This document shows positions 1 to 9,602 of a stretch of 64,000 nt of DNA, one piece after another. The notes beneath the pieces are model-generated. The model worked only from the letters and a program-made list of their open reading frames with translations, was not told where the DNA came from and made no database searches. The stretch is taken from assembly GCA_937924855.1 (NCBI GenBank), contig CALEYQ010000019.1:1-64000 (forward strand). The letters are read 5' to 3'. The position numbers were made by a program, and so were the translations under genes. How positions within the stretch are numbered: the stretch's first letter is position 1; each line of letters opens with the position of its first letter. This stretch comes from an uncultured Bacteroidota bacterium (GTDB lineage Bacteria > Bacteroidota > Bacteroidia > JADZBD01).

Positions 1-51
1 ATACGAGATGTGCGGACGTGACTGGAGTTCAGACGTGTGCTCTTCCGATCT
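1..51. other. Illumina index-adapter remnant (not genomic)
   Basis: The first nine bases (ATACGAGAT) match the end of the Illumina P7 flow-cell sequence. They are followed by eight bases that fit an i7 index (GTGCGGAC) and then by the TruSeq-type read-2 adapter starting GTGACTGGAGTTC and ending in GCTCTTCCGATCT at base 51. Genuine sequence starts at 52, where an open reading frame on the minus strand is cut. This is untrimmed adapter at a contig end and should be removed. It also means that the true continuation of the left-most gene is unknown. Confidence 0.97.
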
Positions 52-1701
52 ACCACCTCCTGAAACCGGAACCACGCTTCCGTCGGGATTTATTACCCAT
101 TGATTACCTCCCGCATCGGTAATAAGTAAGCCACCCGAGAAATCCAATTGCAGGGCGGTGGTATCGCCGTTTTCATTTACAAAATATACCCAGCCGTTGT
201 TTCCGGTGAAAACATGATCCAGATTTCCTGAATAGAAATGGGCATTGTTGTAGGACCAGCTTCCACTCCAGGAATTAATTCCTTCGGTTTCGGCTTTTAC
301 ACATCCCTGCAGCAATTCAAAATTCTCATCAATGAAAACATTTTCGAAAACACCAGCGATTGTAATACCACCCGGGATTTTTATTTTGCCCCTTCCCGAA
401 AACCTCCCCGGACCCTGGGCCATGCCAACCTCAATCAGCATCATTTCGAATTGTCCCACTTTTACTATCATTCCCTGTCCGGCGTTGGCAAGCGGGGCTG
501 CACCCTGAATAGGGGGTTGGGTAAGGGTGGAGTTGCAGGAATAAACAGGTTCGAAGTGGGTGGTAAATGAAATTTCCGGGCTGTAGGGATAAGTAATTTC
601 CGGATTTCCGTTTCCCCTGATCCGGGCTTTATATTGTGTGCCGGGTTCGAGGTTGGGGGTGTTTTTTTCAACACCGTTTACGTAAAGGTCAACCCAGATC
701 TGGGCATTGGCTTTCTTTATTTGTAAATGATAATTCTGTGCCCCCGGCACCTGGTTCCACAACAGTTTTGCCAGTCGGTGTGTTTGAACCTGAGCCGACA
801 GGTTTATCTGGAGCAGGGATGGATTTACCCACGACCCATAAACGAACTGGCAAGGGAGGCTATACCCGAAATTTTTGGTTATGCCCCGGTTGTCGGAATG
901 AATGGCTCTTACCCTCCATAAATATTTTCGTCCTGTAACAAGCATAACCTGGTTGGTAAGCAGGAAATTTTCCTGTGTTGTTTGTGTTGTAAACAGGGGA
1001 GGTACGCTGGAGGTAAACTGAACGGGACTTATATTTTCAGGAAGGTATTCAAACAGCTCAAACTGATATTGTGTGCTTACCCCCGGAAGTTGATTGAAAT
1101 AGTTCAGGAACGACCAGGAGAAGAATATCTGCTGGAGCTGGGTTTCGTCGATCCCGGTCTGACAAAGGGGTAATACCGGAATGGGAGGATCATTTAACAG
1201 GAACCAGGAGTTTTGGCAGAAGCTCTCACTTAGCAAAACGGGATCTGTACGGTCATAATCCAGAACGGAAACACAAAGGCTGAAGGGTCCTTCAGGAATT
1301 ACCTTTCTTTGATTGTATAAAGTTTGTGATAAGCCTGTGAACCGCAATGCCACGGGGGAAAAGTATACCCCGAGATCACTTCCGCTTAAGACCATAGGAA
1401 TTCCCGGCTGAAGAATAATCGGAGAGGGTTGAAATTCGGGTTTTGTAATGATGGAAAAGTTGTTGCCCGTAAGCTCGATCTTTAGTTTTACCCTTCTGGC
1501 TCCGCCCTGCAAATCGTTTAACTGGAGAAAAACCTGAAGTTTATCCCCATAAATTCCTCCGTATTCCGGAAGGTATCCCGAGAAAGGCAGTTGAAGTTGT
1601 GTGTATATCTGAACCGGATATACCTGAGCATTTGATATCCCAACAGACAGGAGGACAGCAAGTGTCCAGAATAGTTGTATGGTTTTTTTGTTAAAAGGCA
1701 T
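52..1701 (-). CDS. Exported TANFOR/fibronectin-III-like protein, 3' end missing
   Basis: An open frame of 550 codons starts at ATG 1701 and runs without a stop into the adapter at base 51, so the C-terminus is lost. It begins with a signal peptide (MPFNKKTIQLFWTLAVLLSVG, then NAQ). The next ~280 residues follow a pattern I know from Bacteroidota proteins annotated as TANFOR or FN3: opening QIYTQLQLPFSGYLPEYGG, then YGDKLQVFLQLND, ILQPGIPMVLSGSDL, FSLCVSVLDYDR and LWRVRAI. A fibronectin-III-like segment follows (KLLWNQVPGAQNYHLQI, then LEPGTQYKARIRG). The ATG overlaps the 3' end of the upstream barrel gene by 11 bp, which suggests translational coupling. A surface or periplasmic structural role, probably with the two upstream genes, is inferred. 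The exact function is unknown. Confidence 0.8.
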
Positions 1702-3346
1702 AGCTTACCTGGAAATTAAACTGATGTCTTACCTTATCATTTTTTAGATTTGAAAAAAGCTGACTTAGTCCGAGATTACATTTTAGGGGAATTTCTTTTC
1801 CTGAAATTGTAAGTCCTCGTACTCCGAGCCCCTGGCTTGTGCTTAGTTGTGTGCCCCGGCCGGATTTCCCTCCCTGTACAGGATGCATTACTCCCGAATG
1901 AAAAAAGGAATCCATTTTCCGTTTTGGAAATTCCACTGCGAACCCTGCATTTCCTGTAAGGTTGTCTGATTTGAAATTTCCCTGTGACAAGCTCATAAAA
2001 CCCAACCCTGATTTTATGGTGATATTTTTTTTGGGATAGCGCAGAGAAAAGGAGGTGTTAAAGTTGTTAATGATTACAATGCCCTGTAATTCTTTTTGAA
2101 TTCGGTTGACAATCTGCTGATGGCTTGCTGTTATGCCCAGCGAGATCTGTCTTTTTTCATTTTTAAATTGTTTGGTAAGAACCCCATTCATGGCCTGAGT
2201 CTGGTTGGATGAGAAGATTCCGGACGAATCCCGGAGCAGATTTAAGAACGAAGGATCAGGACGGGCCAAAACGGATTGAAACGAATTGTATCCTGCTCCT
2301 GCCATAAACCCATTCTTGCCTGAGTAATTGAGATTTCCCGAAATCGCCATTCTGAAATTCGTGCTGATTTTCGATTGATCGAGGTTGTTTTTCTGAAAGC
2401 CCGGTTTTAATAACCAACGGAAACGGGAAAACAAAACTCCGTCTGCTTCCAAAGCCATATTTGTCAGATCGTTCGGGGCATAGGGTGCGGCATGGGTTCT
2501 GTAATCGGGACTTGTTTCTTCGAAATTTAAACTCAGATTGTTTTTTTTGAGCCTTACTTGTATGCGAAGAACTTTCCTGTCTGCAGTAGTTAGGCTGCTT
2601 TTCTCACTTTCGGAAAAATTCCAGGAGTGGAAAATGGTTTTTTCCTCCCGGATGAACATTTCCGAGCGGGCGTATTCTCCCGTAATTTTCAGCATTTTTC
2701 CCGGCGAAAAATGCCCTTTAAGATAATAAAACAGATTTGATTCAGGTTGAAACGGGTGGACCGGATGCAAGGCTGTTTTTTCCGGATCTTTACCTGAAGT
2801 AAATCCTGTTGTTCCGCTTAACTCAAAATTTTTCTTTGAGAACCCCAGACTTAAGAGCCCGAATTTTTTTTCTATGGTTTCTTCCAAAGCCTCACTTCTC
2901 AGGTCCGGAGTATTTATTTTTCCGAAAAACACGGAGGCTTTTATTTTACTTCCTCCATACGAAATGCCGGCCCCGAGGGCTTGAATTCCCGATAACAAGC
3001 AGTCAGGCGCTTCAGGATTTTTGTACCCCAATATGAGTTTCCATTTTTTGAATTCCGGTTCAAGTCCAAATCTGTTGAAGGGCTGGGAATATCCAAAAGC
3101 ACCTCTCGACCAGGTGAATGAAAAGGGGAGTGAAAAATCTCCGATAGCAATGTTTAGTTGCCCCCCGGTTCTCACCAAATCCAGGTTATTCAATCCGGAT
3201 AAATTCTGAGAACTGTAAGATGCACTAAGGCTACCTGAAATTTTCACGCCCGGCTTTTCCATCATTTTTTCCAGATCCTGCCCATTCATCCTGAGGTGAT
3301 AAATGGCACAAAAAAACCATAAAAGCAGGAGCAATATCCGTTTCAT
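1691..3346 (-). CDS. Outer-membrane beta-barrel protein, partner of TANFOR-like gene
   Basis: 551 residues. A hydrophobic signal segment (MKRILLLLLWFFCAIYHL) precedes a protein rich in alternating aromatic/polar strands (KIKASVFFGKI, KMLKITGEYARSE, QFNFQVSYAF). It ends in a C-terminal phenylalanine, the usual mark of an outer-membrane barrel. No enzyme motif is visible. It overlaps the upstream T9SS substrate gene by 4 bp (ATGA) and the downstream TANFOR-like gene by 11 bp, so the three are almost certainly co-transcribed and co-translated. I recognise the pairing of such a barrel with a TANFOR-like protein from Bacteroidota genomes but know no assigned function. An anchor or secretion partner for the exported neighbours is a guess. 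Confidence 0.8.
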   Translation of the reverse strand: MKRILLLLLWFFCAIYHLRMNGQDLEKMMEKPGVKISGSLSASYSSQNLSGLNNLDLVRTGGQLNIAIGDFSLPFSFTWSRGAFGYSQPFNRFGLEPEFKKWKLILGYKNPEAPDCLLSGIQALGAGISYGGSKIKASVFFGKINTPDLRSEALEETIEKKFGLLSLGFSKKNFELSGTTGFTSGKDPEKTALHPVHPFQPESNLFYYLKGHFSPGKMLKITGEYARSEMFIREEKTIFHSWNFSESEKSSLTTADRKVLRIQVRLKKNNLSLNFEETSPDYRTHAAPYAPNDLTNMALEADGVLFSRFRWLLKPGFQKNNLDQSKISTNFRMAISGNLNYSGKNGFMAGAGYNSFQSVLARPDPSFLNLLRDSSGIFSSNQTQAMNGVLTKQFKNEKRQISLGITASHQQIVNRIQKELQGIVIINNFNTSFSLRYPKKNITIKSGLGFMSLSQGNFKSDNLTGNAGFAVEFPKRKMDSFFHSGVMHPVQGGKSGRGTQLSTSQGLGVRGLTISGKEIPLKCNLGLSQLFSNLKNDKVRHQFNFQVSYAF

Positions 3347-6300
3347 TCGATGATGGTAAATGTTATCCCTTTTTGGTCGTATTCGGTAATAACCCGTAGG
3401 AAATAGGTTCCCGGACTTACCTGTTGAAGGGTAATCGGAAATTGCAACATGCTCACATCCGGATGATAGCTGGAGTGTTTTAGCACCCCCTGTGCATTTG
3501 AAACCTGAACCACCGCATTTTGTTTTCGGGCAAATTCAGTATGTAATACAAAGGTTCCCGGGTTGGGATTGGGGCTGATGCTGACAAATAAAATTTGGTT
3601 GGGGCCCTGAGGGCCGGCTTCGTTTGTGTCCGGAAAGGAAACATATATAAGTCTTTGTACCTGCAAAACACAATCCCCAAAAATTCCGTTCATGGAAAGT
3701 TGATAAAATCCCGTATCGGTTGTCTGAAACCAGCTTACGCCCGGTTGGGAAAATACCGGAATCCAGTTCCAGGGATAAATCCAGTGTGTTGAATCCGGAG
3801 CGGGTAAGGAAACATCAACGGCAACTAAGGTGTCATAGATGTTTATCCGGCTGGCACAAAGGAATTGCGCACTGGGGGGATTGCTGAGCAGAGAGATTTC
3901 GAAGAAAGAATTTTTAAGACAGCCAATACTATCACGGGTGTAAAGATGATATTGTCCGAAAGGAAGATTATTGAATTCCGGCGTTACTTGCCAGTTGCTG
4001 TCGCCGGCCAATTGATACTGATAGGGTGGAACACCACCGGATGTATAAATTCTGACCCCTCCGGTATTGTTTTGTGTGCAGTTTCTATAAGTGGCCAAAG
4101 AATCGTTCAGGGGATCGGCCGGATTAATTTGTATTGAGTCATTTCCCTGACAACCGGTATTATCGTTTACCAATACTGAAATAAGAGCGGCCGAATCTGC
4201 CTGGAAAACAATTCCTGAGGTAGTATGCCCTGTACTCCATAAATAGGTCAGGTTGGCGAAATTTCCTGTAACAACCGGCAAAAGGAATAATTGGTCTCCT
4301 GGACAAACAAGTGTGTCAGGACCCAGACTTAAGTTAATTATCGGGGCGTAGGAAATAAAAATGCTGTCGGTATTGCTGCATCCGCTAATGGGATGGGTGG
4401 CTGTGAAAAAGTGCCAACCGGTGTCGCGTGATATAGGTTGGCCGGTAATGATATTTCCATTGGGGTCCCTCCAATAAAAATTGGAGTTGGAAGGAAATAC
4501 CTGACTCATCAACAAGACAGAATCATTTGAGCAGGAAAGGAGCCCGGGAGTGCTGTGGATCTGAATAACGGGAAGACTGTAATTCTGAGTAAGATTTATG
4601 ATTTTTGAGGAGTCGGTACATCCGTTGGAAATTTTCCGGATATATAAACGGTAGGAACCGGGAGCTGATACCATGGCCGGATTTCCAAAGAGAGATCCTG
4701 AGTTCAGATGTTTCCAGGTAATTTGTACGTTGGCCGTATCAGTTCCACCCATTAGCTGAATGGTGTCGTTTATGCAGCTTAAAGTATCTGCCGGTAAGGG
4801 AAAAATATCAGGATGGGAAAGTATAAATGCATTGGGAGTCTGGTTAGATACCTGCACCTGAACCGGAATGCTGTCTTTGCATCCACTGATAGTATGGAGG
4901 CCCACCAGAAAATAGTTTCCCGGCGCAGTGCAGGTAAAGGGATCGGGGATAGGGTTTGAATTTGAAAAGGTGCGCCACCATATTTGCGTTTGGGAATTTT
5001 GAATGTTGCCTTGTAAAACAAGTTGGGTTTGATTGCAATTAAGTACATGCGGTCCTGCCGGTGCAAGGAAAGCCGGTTGTGAAAAATTTTGAGAAATCTG
5101 AACCGTATCCTTTCCAATACATCCCGTGGCCGGATCCTGAACCTCAAGAATGTATTGACCCGATGTGTTTATTTGAAAATTCTGACAAGGTGCCAGACAG
5201 GTTTGGGGCCCGGCCCATGAATAAATTCCATTGGAAATGTTGGATGAACCGGAAAGTATTATCTGGGGATTGTAACAATTTAAAACAGAGTCGGGGCCGG
5301 CATTTGCAACCGGTGGAACATGAACGGTAATGGAGAGACTTGTTGCTGCTCCCTGGGTGCCGCAATACGAAATGGGAACACAGGTCAGATTTCCCGAGCT
5401 TGCCTGATTTGAAAAGGAAACCTGAACCTGCGCACCCGATCCCGAAATGCTGGCCCCCTGGCCCGAATAGGACCAGATATATTGTGAAACATAATTCTGT
5501 GGCGGAACCTGATATATATACCCTCCAGTGCCCTGACAAACGGAAGATGGGCCGTTTGAAATATTTCCGGGTTGGGCCGGACTCAGGCAAAACACCCTGA
5601 AGGTATTTCCAATATACTGGTGCACAAACAACCGGCCTCCCCCTTCCGAGAGTCTTGCATGAGAAGGAATGGTTTGGGGTGAGAACCCCGTAATGGAATT
5701 GTTTGTTAAGTTAACCGAGCCCAGATTTATCCGGCTGAAACTTCCCATTTGGGAAAAGTTTCCGGAGCAAAATACTTCCCCGTTACTTACGGCTATGTTT
5801 GTTATGGAACCGTTGCTTCCTGCATTATTTGAAAGCAGGGAATTACCGGGTAAGGAATAAACGGCTATTCTGTTTCGGGCCTGTAGGTTCCCAACCGTAA
5901 GAAAATTTCCGGCAATTATAAGTTGGCCGTTTTTAATTTTTAAATCCTGTACAGTGTCGGAGGGTGTAGGATTCCAGAGGGTAATACTCTGCGTGTTCAG
6001 ATTAAAGGCAAACAGATTGGTTTTTCCCGCAGCTGAAAACCTGCCTCCAACATATAATTGGGCATTGTTTATGGCCAGACATTTTACCACCGAGAAATTG
6101 TGATTGCCGGGTTGGGATGGGTTCCAACCGCTTATTATAAGCCCGGAATTTTTGTTCAAGGCGGCCAGGGAGTTCCGCTGGAATCCTCCAAGACTGGAAA
6201 AGTCGCCACCCACAAACAGCGTATCGCCTCGTAAACAAAAGTCGTTTATCCTTTCCCAACCCGGATTGTCTACGCTTAAGCTCCAGGTAAACTGATTGGT

Positions 6301-6633
6301 GGTAAGATTGAATTCGGTCAAAGTGATATGATCAATCAGAGCATATATTTTTCCGGAAACCACCTCCATTTTTTTGATGCGTAGCGCGGGTCCGGTTCCA
6401 CTTCCGGCCAGATAAGTATGCTGCCCGGATATAATATTATACCTGTATAATTCCCAGCGGTTGTGGGGATTGTTATTCATCAGGGTGGAGAAGTAGTAGT
6501 TGCCGTTAATGGAATCAAAGCAAATGGCATTCACTTCCGCACCGGGACGTGGATGAGGAAATGAAGTTTCTTCGACATGGCTAAAGACTGTCAGTGGAAG
6601 TGCCAGCCACAAAAAAATAATAATCCGTTTCAT
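3343..6633 (-). CDS. Large T9SS-A substrate with beta-propeller and Ig/PKD-like domains
   Basis: 1096 residues. A signal peptide (MKRIIIFLWLALPLTVFS) leads into a region of about 350 residues with propeller-like repeats of the delta-60/DUF5122 kind (DTLFVGGDFSSLGGFQRNSL, QLYVGGRFSAAGKTN, GQLIIAGNFLTVGN). The middle holds repeated Ig/PKD-like modules with cysteine pairs (VANAGPDSVLNC, LSLGPDTLVCPGDQL, LWSTGHTTSGI, DNTGCQGNDSI). The last ~75 residues are a type A T9SS sorting domain (ISPNPNPGTFVLHTEF, ending GTYFLRVITEYDQKG). It is therefore exported by Sec, moved through T9SS and processed or anchored at the cell surface. It is the first gene of a three-gene overlapping operon. Its ligand or function is not evident. 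Confidence 0.85.
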   Translation of the reverse strand: MKRIIIFLWLALPLTVFSHVEETSFPHPRPGAEVNAICFDSINGNYYFSTLMNNNPHNRWELYRYNIISGQHTYLAGSGTGPALRIKKMEVVSGKIYALIDHITLTEFNLTTNQFTWSLSVDNPGWERINDFCLRGDTLFVGGDFSSLGGFQRNSLAALNKNSGLIISGWNPSQPGNHNFSVVKCLAINNAQLYVGGRFSAAGKTNLFAFNLNTQSITLWNPTPSDTVQDLKIKNGQLIIAGNFLTVGNLQARNRIAVYSLPGNSLLSNNAGSNGSITNIAVSNGEVFCSGNFSQMGSFSRINLGSVNLTNNSITGFSPQTIPSHARLSEGGGRLFVHQYIGNTFRVFCLSPAQPGNISNGPSSVCQGTGGYIYQVPPQNYVSQYIWSYSGQGASISGSGAQVQVSFSNQASSGNLTCVPISYCGTQGAATSLSITVHVPPVANAGPDSVLNCYNPQIILSGSSNISNGIYSWAGPQTCLAPCQNFQINTSGQYILEVQDPATGCIGKDTVQISQNFSQPAFLAPAGPHVLNCNQTQLVLQGNIQNSQTQIWWRTFSNSNPIPDPFTCTAPGNYFLVGLHTISGCKDSIPVQVQVSNQTPNAFILSHPDIFPLPADTLSCINDTIQLMGGTDTANVQITWKHLNSGSLFGNPAMVSAPGSYRLYIRKISNGCTDSSKIINLTQNYSLPVIQIHSTPGLLSCSNDSVLLMSQVFPSNSNFYWRDPNGNIITGQPISRDTGWHFFTATHPISGCSNTDSIFISYAPIINLSLGPDTLVCPGDQLFLLPVVTGNFANLTYLWSTGHTTSGIVFQADSAALISVLVNDNTGCQGNDSIQINPADPLNDSLATYRNCTQNNTGGVRIYTSGGVPPYQYQLAGDSNWQVTPEFNNLPFGQYHLYTRDSIGCLKNSFFEISLLSNPPSAQFLCASRINIYDTLVAVDVSLPAPDSTHWIYPWNWIPVFSQPGVSWFQTTDTGFYQLSMNGIFGDCVLQVQRLIYVSFPDTNEAGPQGPNQILFVSISPNPNPGTFVLHTEFARKQNAVVQVSNAQGVLKHSSYHPDVSMLQFPITLQQVSPGTYFLRVITEYDQKGITFTIIE

Positions 6634-6663
6634 GGTTCGCCAAAGGAAACGACCATGTTCGGA

Positions 6664-6697
6664 ATTATCCGGTAGTTAAACGTTTAAATCGGATAAT
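6664..6697. promoter_or_regulatory. 34-bp interrupted palindrome
   Basis: The outer arms ATTATCCG and CGGATAAT are perfect inverted repeats. They enclose a perfect 12-bp palindrome, TTAAACGTTTAA, with 4 and 2 unpaired bases between. The element sits between the stop codon of the STAS-like gene (6700) and the start of the T9SS-substrate operon (6633), both on the minus strand. There is no T-tract after it, so an operator is more likely than an intrinsic terminator, but both are open. Confidence 0.5.
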
Positions 6698-6699
6698 CT

Positions 6700-7149
6700 T
6701 TAAACCCTATTCGGTTTTAAACTTTTCTTTTTTTTGGATTTTTCCAGATTTTCAAGGGTTCGGGCAAGCCAGGAGCAGGCGGAAGGAAAATCGGAAAACA
6801 TTTTGGTGGGAATTTTGGACTTTCCCATGAGTTGCATATAAAAATTACCTATTAACTTTTGGGGCAGTGAATGAACAATAATCGCCTCGGCAAGGGTAAA
6901 AACATTCATTTCCGGTTTGGCACCTATTTCATGAACTCCCGGTCCGTAGCTGGTGTTTTTCCCGGATTCAACGATATTCCCGAATTTCCGGTCTCCCCGT
7001 AAACGATTGATAAGCTCAAAAGATTCCAGGATATCTTCCACTTCGAAATGTACATTGTCGAAAATCCGGAGGTGTAATATATTATGACTGATTAAAGTAA
7101 CCTCACATTTTGAAAAAGTAAGAACATCTCCCGTTTCAAATCTTTGCAT
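6700..7149 (-). CDS. STAS/SpoIIAA-like small cytoplasmic protein
   Basis: 149 residues with no signal peptide and a basic C-terminal tail. The order of segments (VTLISHNILHLRIFDNVHF, a helix ESFELINRLRG, a glycine-rich loop, then FTLAEAIIVHSLPQKLIGNF and FPSACSWLARTLENL) resembles Bacteroidota proteins grouped as STAS/SEC14-like (DUF7793-type). In those an AIIV.S....... NF motif is followed by a final helix carrying a WL pair. The assignment is by recollected pattern, not by a search. It follows the TonB-dependent receptor gene by 22 bp and is probably co-transcribed with it. Function unknown; a ligand-binding or partner-switching role would be typical of the fold. Confidence 0.6.
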   Translation of the reverse strand: MQRFETGDVLTFSKCEVTLISHNILHLRIFDNVHFEVEDILESFELINRLRGDRKFGNIVESGKNTSYGPGVHEIGAKPEMNVFTLAEAIIVHSLPQKLIGNFYMQLMGKSKIPTKMFSDFPSACSWLARTLENLEKSKKKKSLKPNRV

Positions 7150-7171
7150 ATGCTAATTTAACTATTAATTG

Positions 7172-9520
7172 TCAGAACTTAAGAATAACCTGAAGGGAAT
7201 AGTTCCGGGGGGGCTGCATATCACCCGGACGGCCCATGTATTCCACATTAAACAGGTTGTTGGTAACAAAATTAATTCTGGCATTTTTCGTCAATTCCCA
7301 CGATATTCTATGATCCACAATTAATTCGCCCTTATTGTTTTTTTCGCGGTATTCTTTTAAACCGGGAAGTATATATAAGCCACTGTTCCAGGTAGGTAAA
7401 ATGTCGCTGAACAGAGGTTCAACAAAAGCCCGGTCAATATTCCGTATGAAACTGTTATACCTGAGACTTATTCCTACCGATAACTTCTTCCAGTCGTATT
7501 GAATATCCAGTTTTGCCATATGCTCGTAGCGGTACTTTAAAATATTTATGCTTGAGTCGCTGAACGAGGTTCGGTAAGTGCTGTCAAAATTCAGGTTCAC
7601 AGGCTTTATATATGTATAGCCTCCCAGAATATTCAGGGTTGATTTTTTTCCCAGGCTCCCACTGCCACCCAGCGAAAGCTCAGCTCCCTGAATGCGCGTT
7701 TGTCCAACATTTACTGATTTGGCACCGAAGTATGTAAAATAATCTACCAGGGTAGGTTGTGTGGTTCCGGGTGGGAAATGATAGCCCAGATTAAATTCCA
7801 TCATGTTCCTGTATTCAGTCCAGAATAATGCCAGATCGGCATACCCTTTCCACTTTTTAATGTGATAGCCCTGCCTAACCCCAATTTCCGCACTCCATCC
7901 GGTTTCGGGTTGCAATTCAGGATTGGGGTAAATAACCAAACCCCCTACAGTAGTTTTAATAAATTTTTCGGCAATGGATGGGAACCGGTAACCCTGTCCG
8001 AATGAAGCCCTGAGAAATGTTGCCTGTGCGGCTTCATAGTTAACACCGGCTCTTGCAACGGGATAAACCGGCAACATCAAAGTGTCTTTTCCGGGATTAA
8101 TATCGAACCGGGTTTGGGCGGTATCAACTTTAAAATATTCCCCCCTGATTCCAAACGAGAAATTCCAGCGTTTGTATTTTTTGTCGGCTTGAAAATATAC
8201 GGCCAGGTTAGAGCTGGTATGATAACCGTAAAGGCTGTCGGATATTACTTCGCTGCAGTTGCCTGAAATCCCTGTGGTAAAAATCCTTCCGTTTTTTTCA
8301 GGTGTTTGAAATTGATACTCTCCATAAATTAACCTGCCCAGGGAACTTTGATCGGTGGAATTGCGGTTGTCGGTTTCGAAAATCCGGCTCCGGAAAGAAT
8401 GCTTCCCCTTTTTTTCGTGGAAATAAGTTACAAAGGGATCGGCGCTGAAACGGGTATTGTTATAAAGCTGAATGTCTCCCCCCTGAGGTTTATAGGCACT
8501 GTCGGCACCCGCCCATAAAATCATAAGCCCTCCCGTGGTTCGCATAACATTGAAATTTACCCCGGCATTTAAACCCGGTACTTTTTTAAACCGGTACCTG
8601 AGATTTGTATTGAACCTGAATCGTTGTTCTTTTTCCAGCTCGCGATAACCCTCATCCGAAAAAAGCTGACTTCCAAGAACCAGATCCAGGCGACCCACCT
8701 GCCTGGAATGAAAAAAATTCGCGGTTGAAAATGTAGGGTTGTTGGTTCCCCACCATTGCAATTCTTTTCGCCGGGGGTCATCGTACATACCCGATGAAAT
8801 GTTTACCGTTGTTTTTGGAACCTCAGTAGGATAGGCCGTTCGGAGGTTTACAACCCCGTTCAATGCGCTTGAACCAAAGAGTGCGGAAGAGGCTCCTTTA
8901 ATAACTTCTACCTGAGCAATATTTTCAACCGGAAGAAAATTCCATTTTACATCTCCGGCATCGGCACTGAGCATGGGCAGGTCATCAACCAATAATATAA
9001 CCCTGCTGCCGGCCCCATAACTGAATCCGCTGCCGCCTCTGATATTGACCTGGCCCTCCAGCATCGATACCCCGGGAATCTGATCCATAATGTGTTCCAG
9101 ATTGTTGGTGTTTTTGTTTTCGATAAGATCCGGTTTCAACACCTCCATACTCACCGTAACCTCCTCCAGTTTTTGTTCGAATTTTCCAGCCGAAACTACA
9201 ACTACACCCAATTCGGTGGCACTTTCTTTCATCCTGAAAGTCATTTCAAGAGTTTCTCCCGAAAAATTGATTGACCCCGAAAATGTTTTATATCCTACGA
9301 ACGAAACGCTGTATTCACGGGTACCATTGGGAACCGAAAACTCAAAGTTTCCGTTAATGTCGCTCACTTTGCCCGGACCATTTTTGATTTTAATAGCTGC
9401 CCCAGGTATGGGTTCTCCGGAAATGGAATCTGTTACGCGTCCTTTGAATAAAGTTTCCTGGGCTATGAGGCCATTTACAAGGCCTAAGAAAAATACCAGA
9501 ATAGGTAAAGATCGCTGCAT
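7172..9520 (-). CDS. TonB-dependent receptor with carboxypeptidase-like N-terminal domain
   Basis: 782 residues from ATG 9520; a TTG six bases upstream is less likely. A signal peptide ends near LIAQ. A carboxypeptidase-regulatory-like domain follows (FKGRVTDSISGEPIPGAAI, DINGNFEFSVPNG, VSFVGYKTFSG), then a TonB-box-like stretch (ELGVVVVSAGK) and the plug (IPGVSMLEGQVNIRGGSGFS, RVILLVDDLPM, VEVIKGASSALFGSSALNGV). The remainder is a ~550-residue barrel with the classic GQGYRFPSIAEKF segment, ending in PRNYSLQVILKF with a terminal Phe. It imports a large substrate across the outer membrane using TonB energy. The substrate cannot be told: the layout is closer to siderophore/vitamin receptors (FepA/BtuB style) than to SusC because no SusD partner is next to it. 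Confidence 0.92.
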   Translation of the reverse strand: MQRSLPILVFFLGLVNGLIAQETLFKGRVTDSISGEPIPGAAIKIKNGPGKVSDINGNFEFSVPNGTREYSVSFVGYKTFSGSINFSGETLEMTFRMKESATELGVVVVSAGKFEQKLEEVTVSMEVLKPDLIENKNTNNLEHIMDQIPGVSMLEGQVNIRGGSGFSYGAGSRVILLVDDLPMLSADAGDVKWNFLPVENIAQVEVIKGASSALFGSSALNGVVNLRTAYPTEVPKTTVNISSGMYDDPRRKELQWWGTNNPTFSTANFFHSRQVGRLDLVLGSQLFSDEGYRELEKEQRFRFNTNLRYRFKKVPGLNAGVNFNVMRTTGGLMILWAGADSAYKPQGGDIQLYNNTRFSADPFVTYFHEKKGKHSFRSRIFETDNRNSTDQSSLGRLIYGEYQFQTPEKNGRIFTTGISGNCSEVISDSLYGYHTSSNLAVYFQADKKYKRWNFSFGIRGEYFKVDTAQTRFDINPGKDTLMLPVYPVARAGVNYEAAQATFLRASFGQGYRFPSIAEKFIKTTVGGLVIYPNPELQPETGWSAEIGVRQGYHIKKWKGYADLALFWTEYRNMMEFNLGYHFPPGTTQPTLVDYFTYFGAKSVNVGQTRIQGAELSLGGSGSLGKKSTLNILGGYTYIKPVNLNFDSTYRTSFSDSSINILKYRYEHMAKLDIQYDWKKLSVGISLRYNSFIRNIDRAFVEPLFSDILPTWNSGLYILPGLKEYREKNNKGELIVDHRISWELTKNARINFVTNNLFNVEYMGRPGDMQPPRNYSLQVILKF

Positions 9521-9566
9521 ATACAAGGTTTAATTTAAAACCAATCTCCGGTTTATAGTCCTGATA

Positions 9567-9599
9567 TTTTTGCCGGAATACCAAGGTAAATAAATTTTG
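9567..9599 (+). promoter_or_regulatory. Bacteroidota sigma promoter of dprA
   Basis: A -33 element TTTTG (9567-9571) lies 19 bases before a -7 element TAAATTTTG (9591-9599), close to the Bacteroidota consensus TTTG-N19-TAnnTTTG. The -7 element ends three bases before the first ATG of dprA, so transcription would start at or inside the start codons (leaderless mRNA). Confidence 0.6.
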
Positions 9600-9602
9600 A
9601 AA

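Noticed and set aside
931..940. CCTGTAACA-like strings inside coding sequence (also near 4270 and 51934) considered as ECF promoters
   Set aside because: No CGTC block at 15 bases and they lie within genes.
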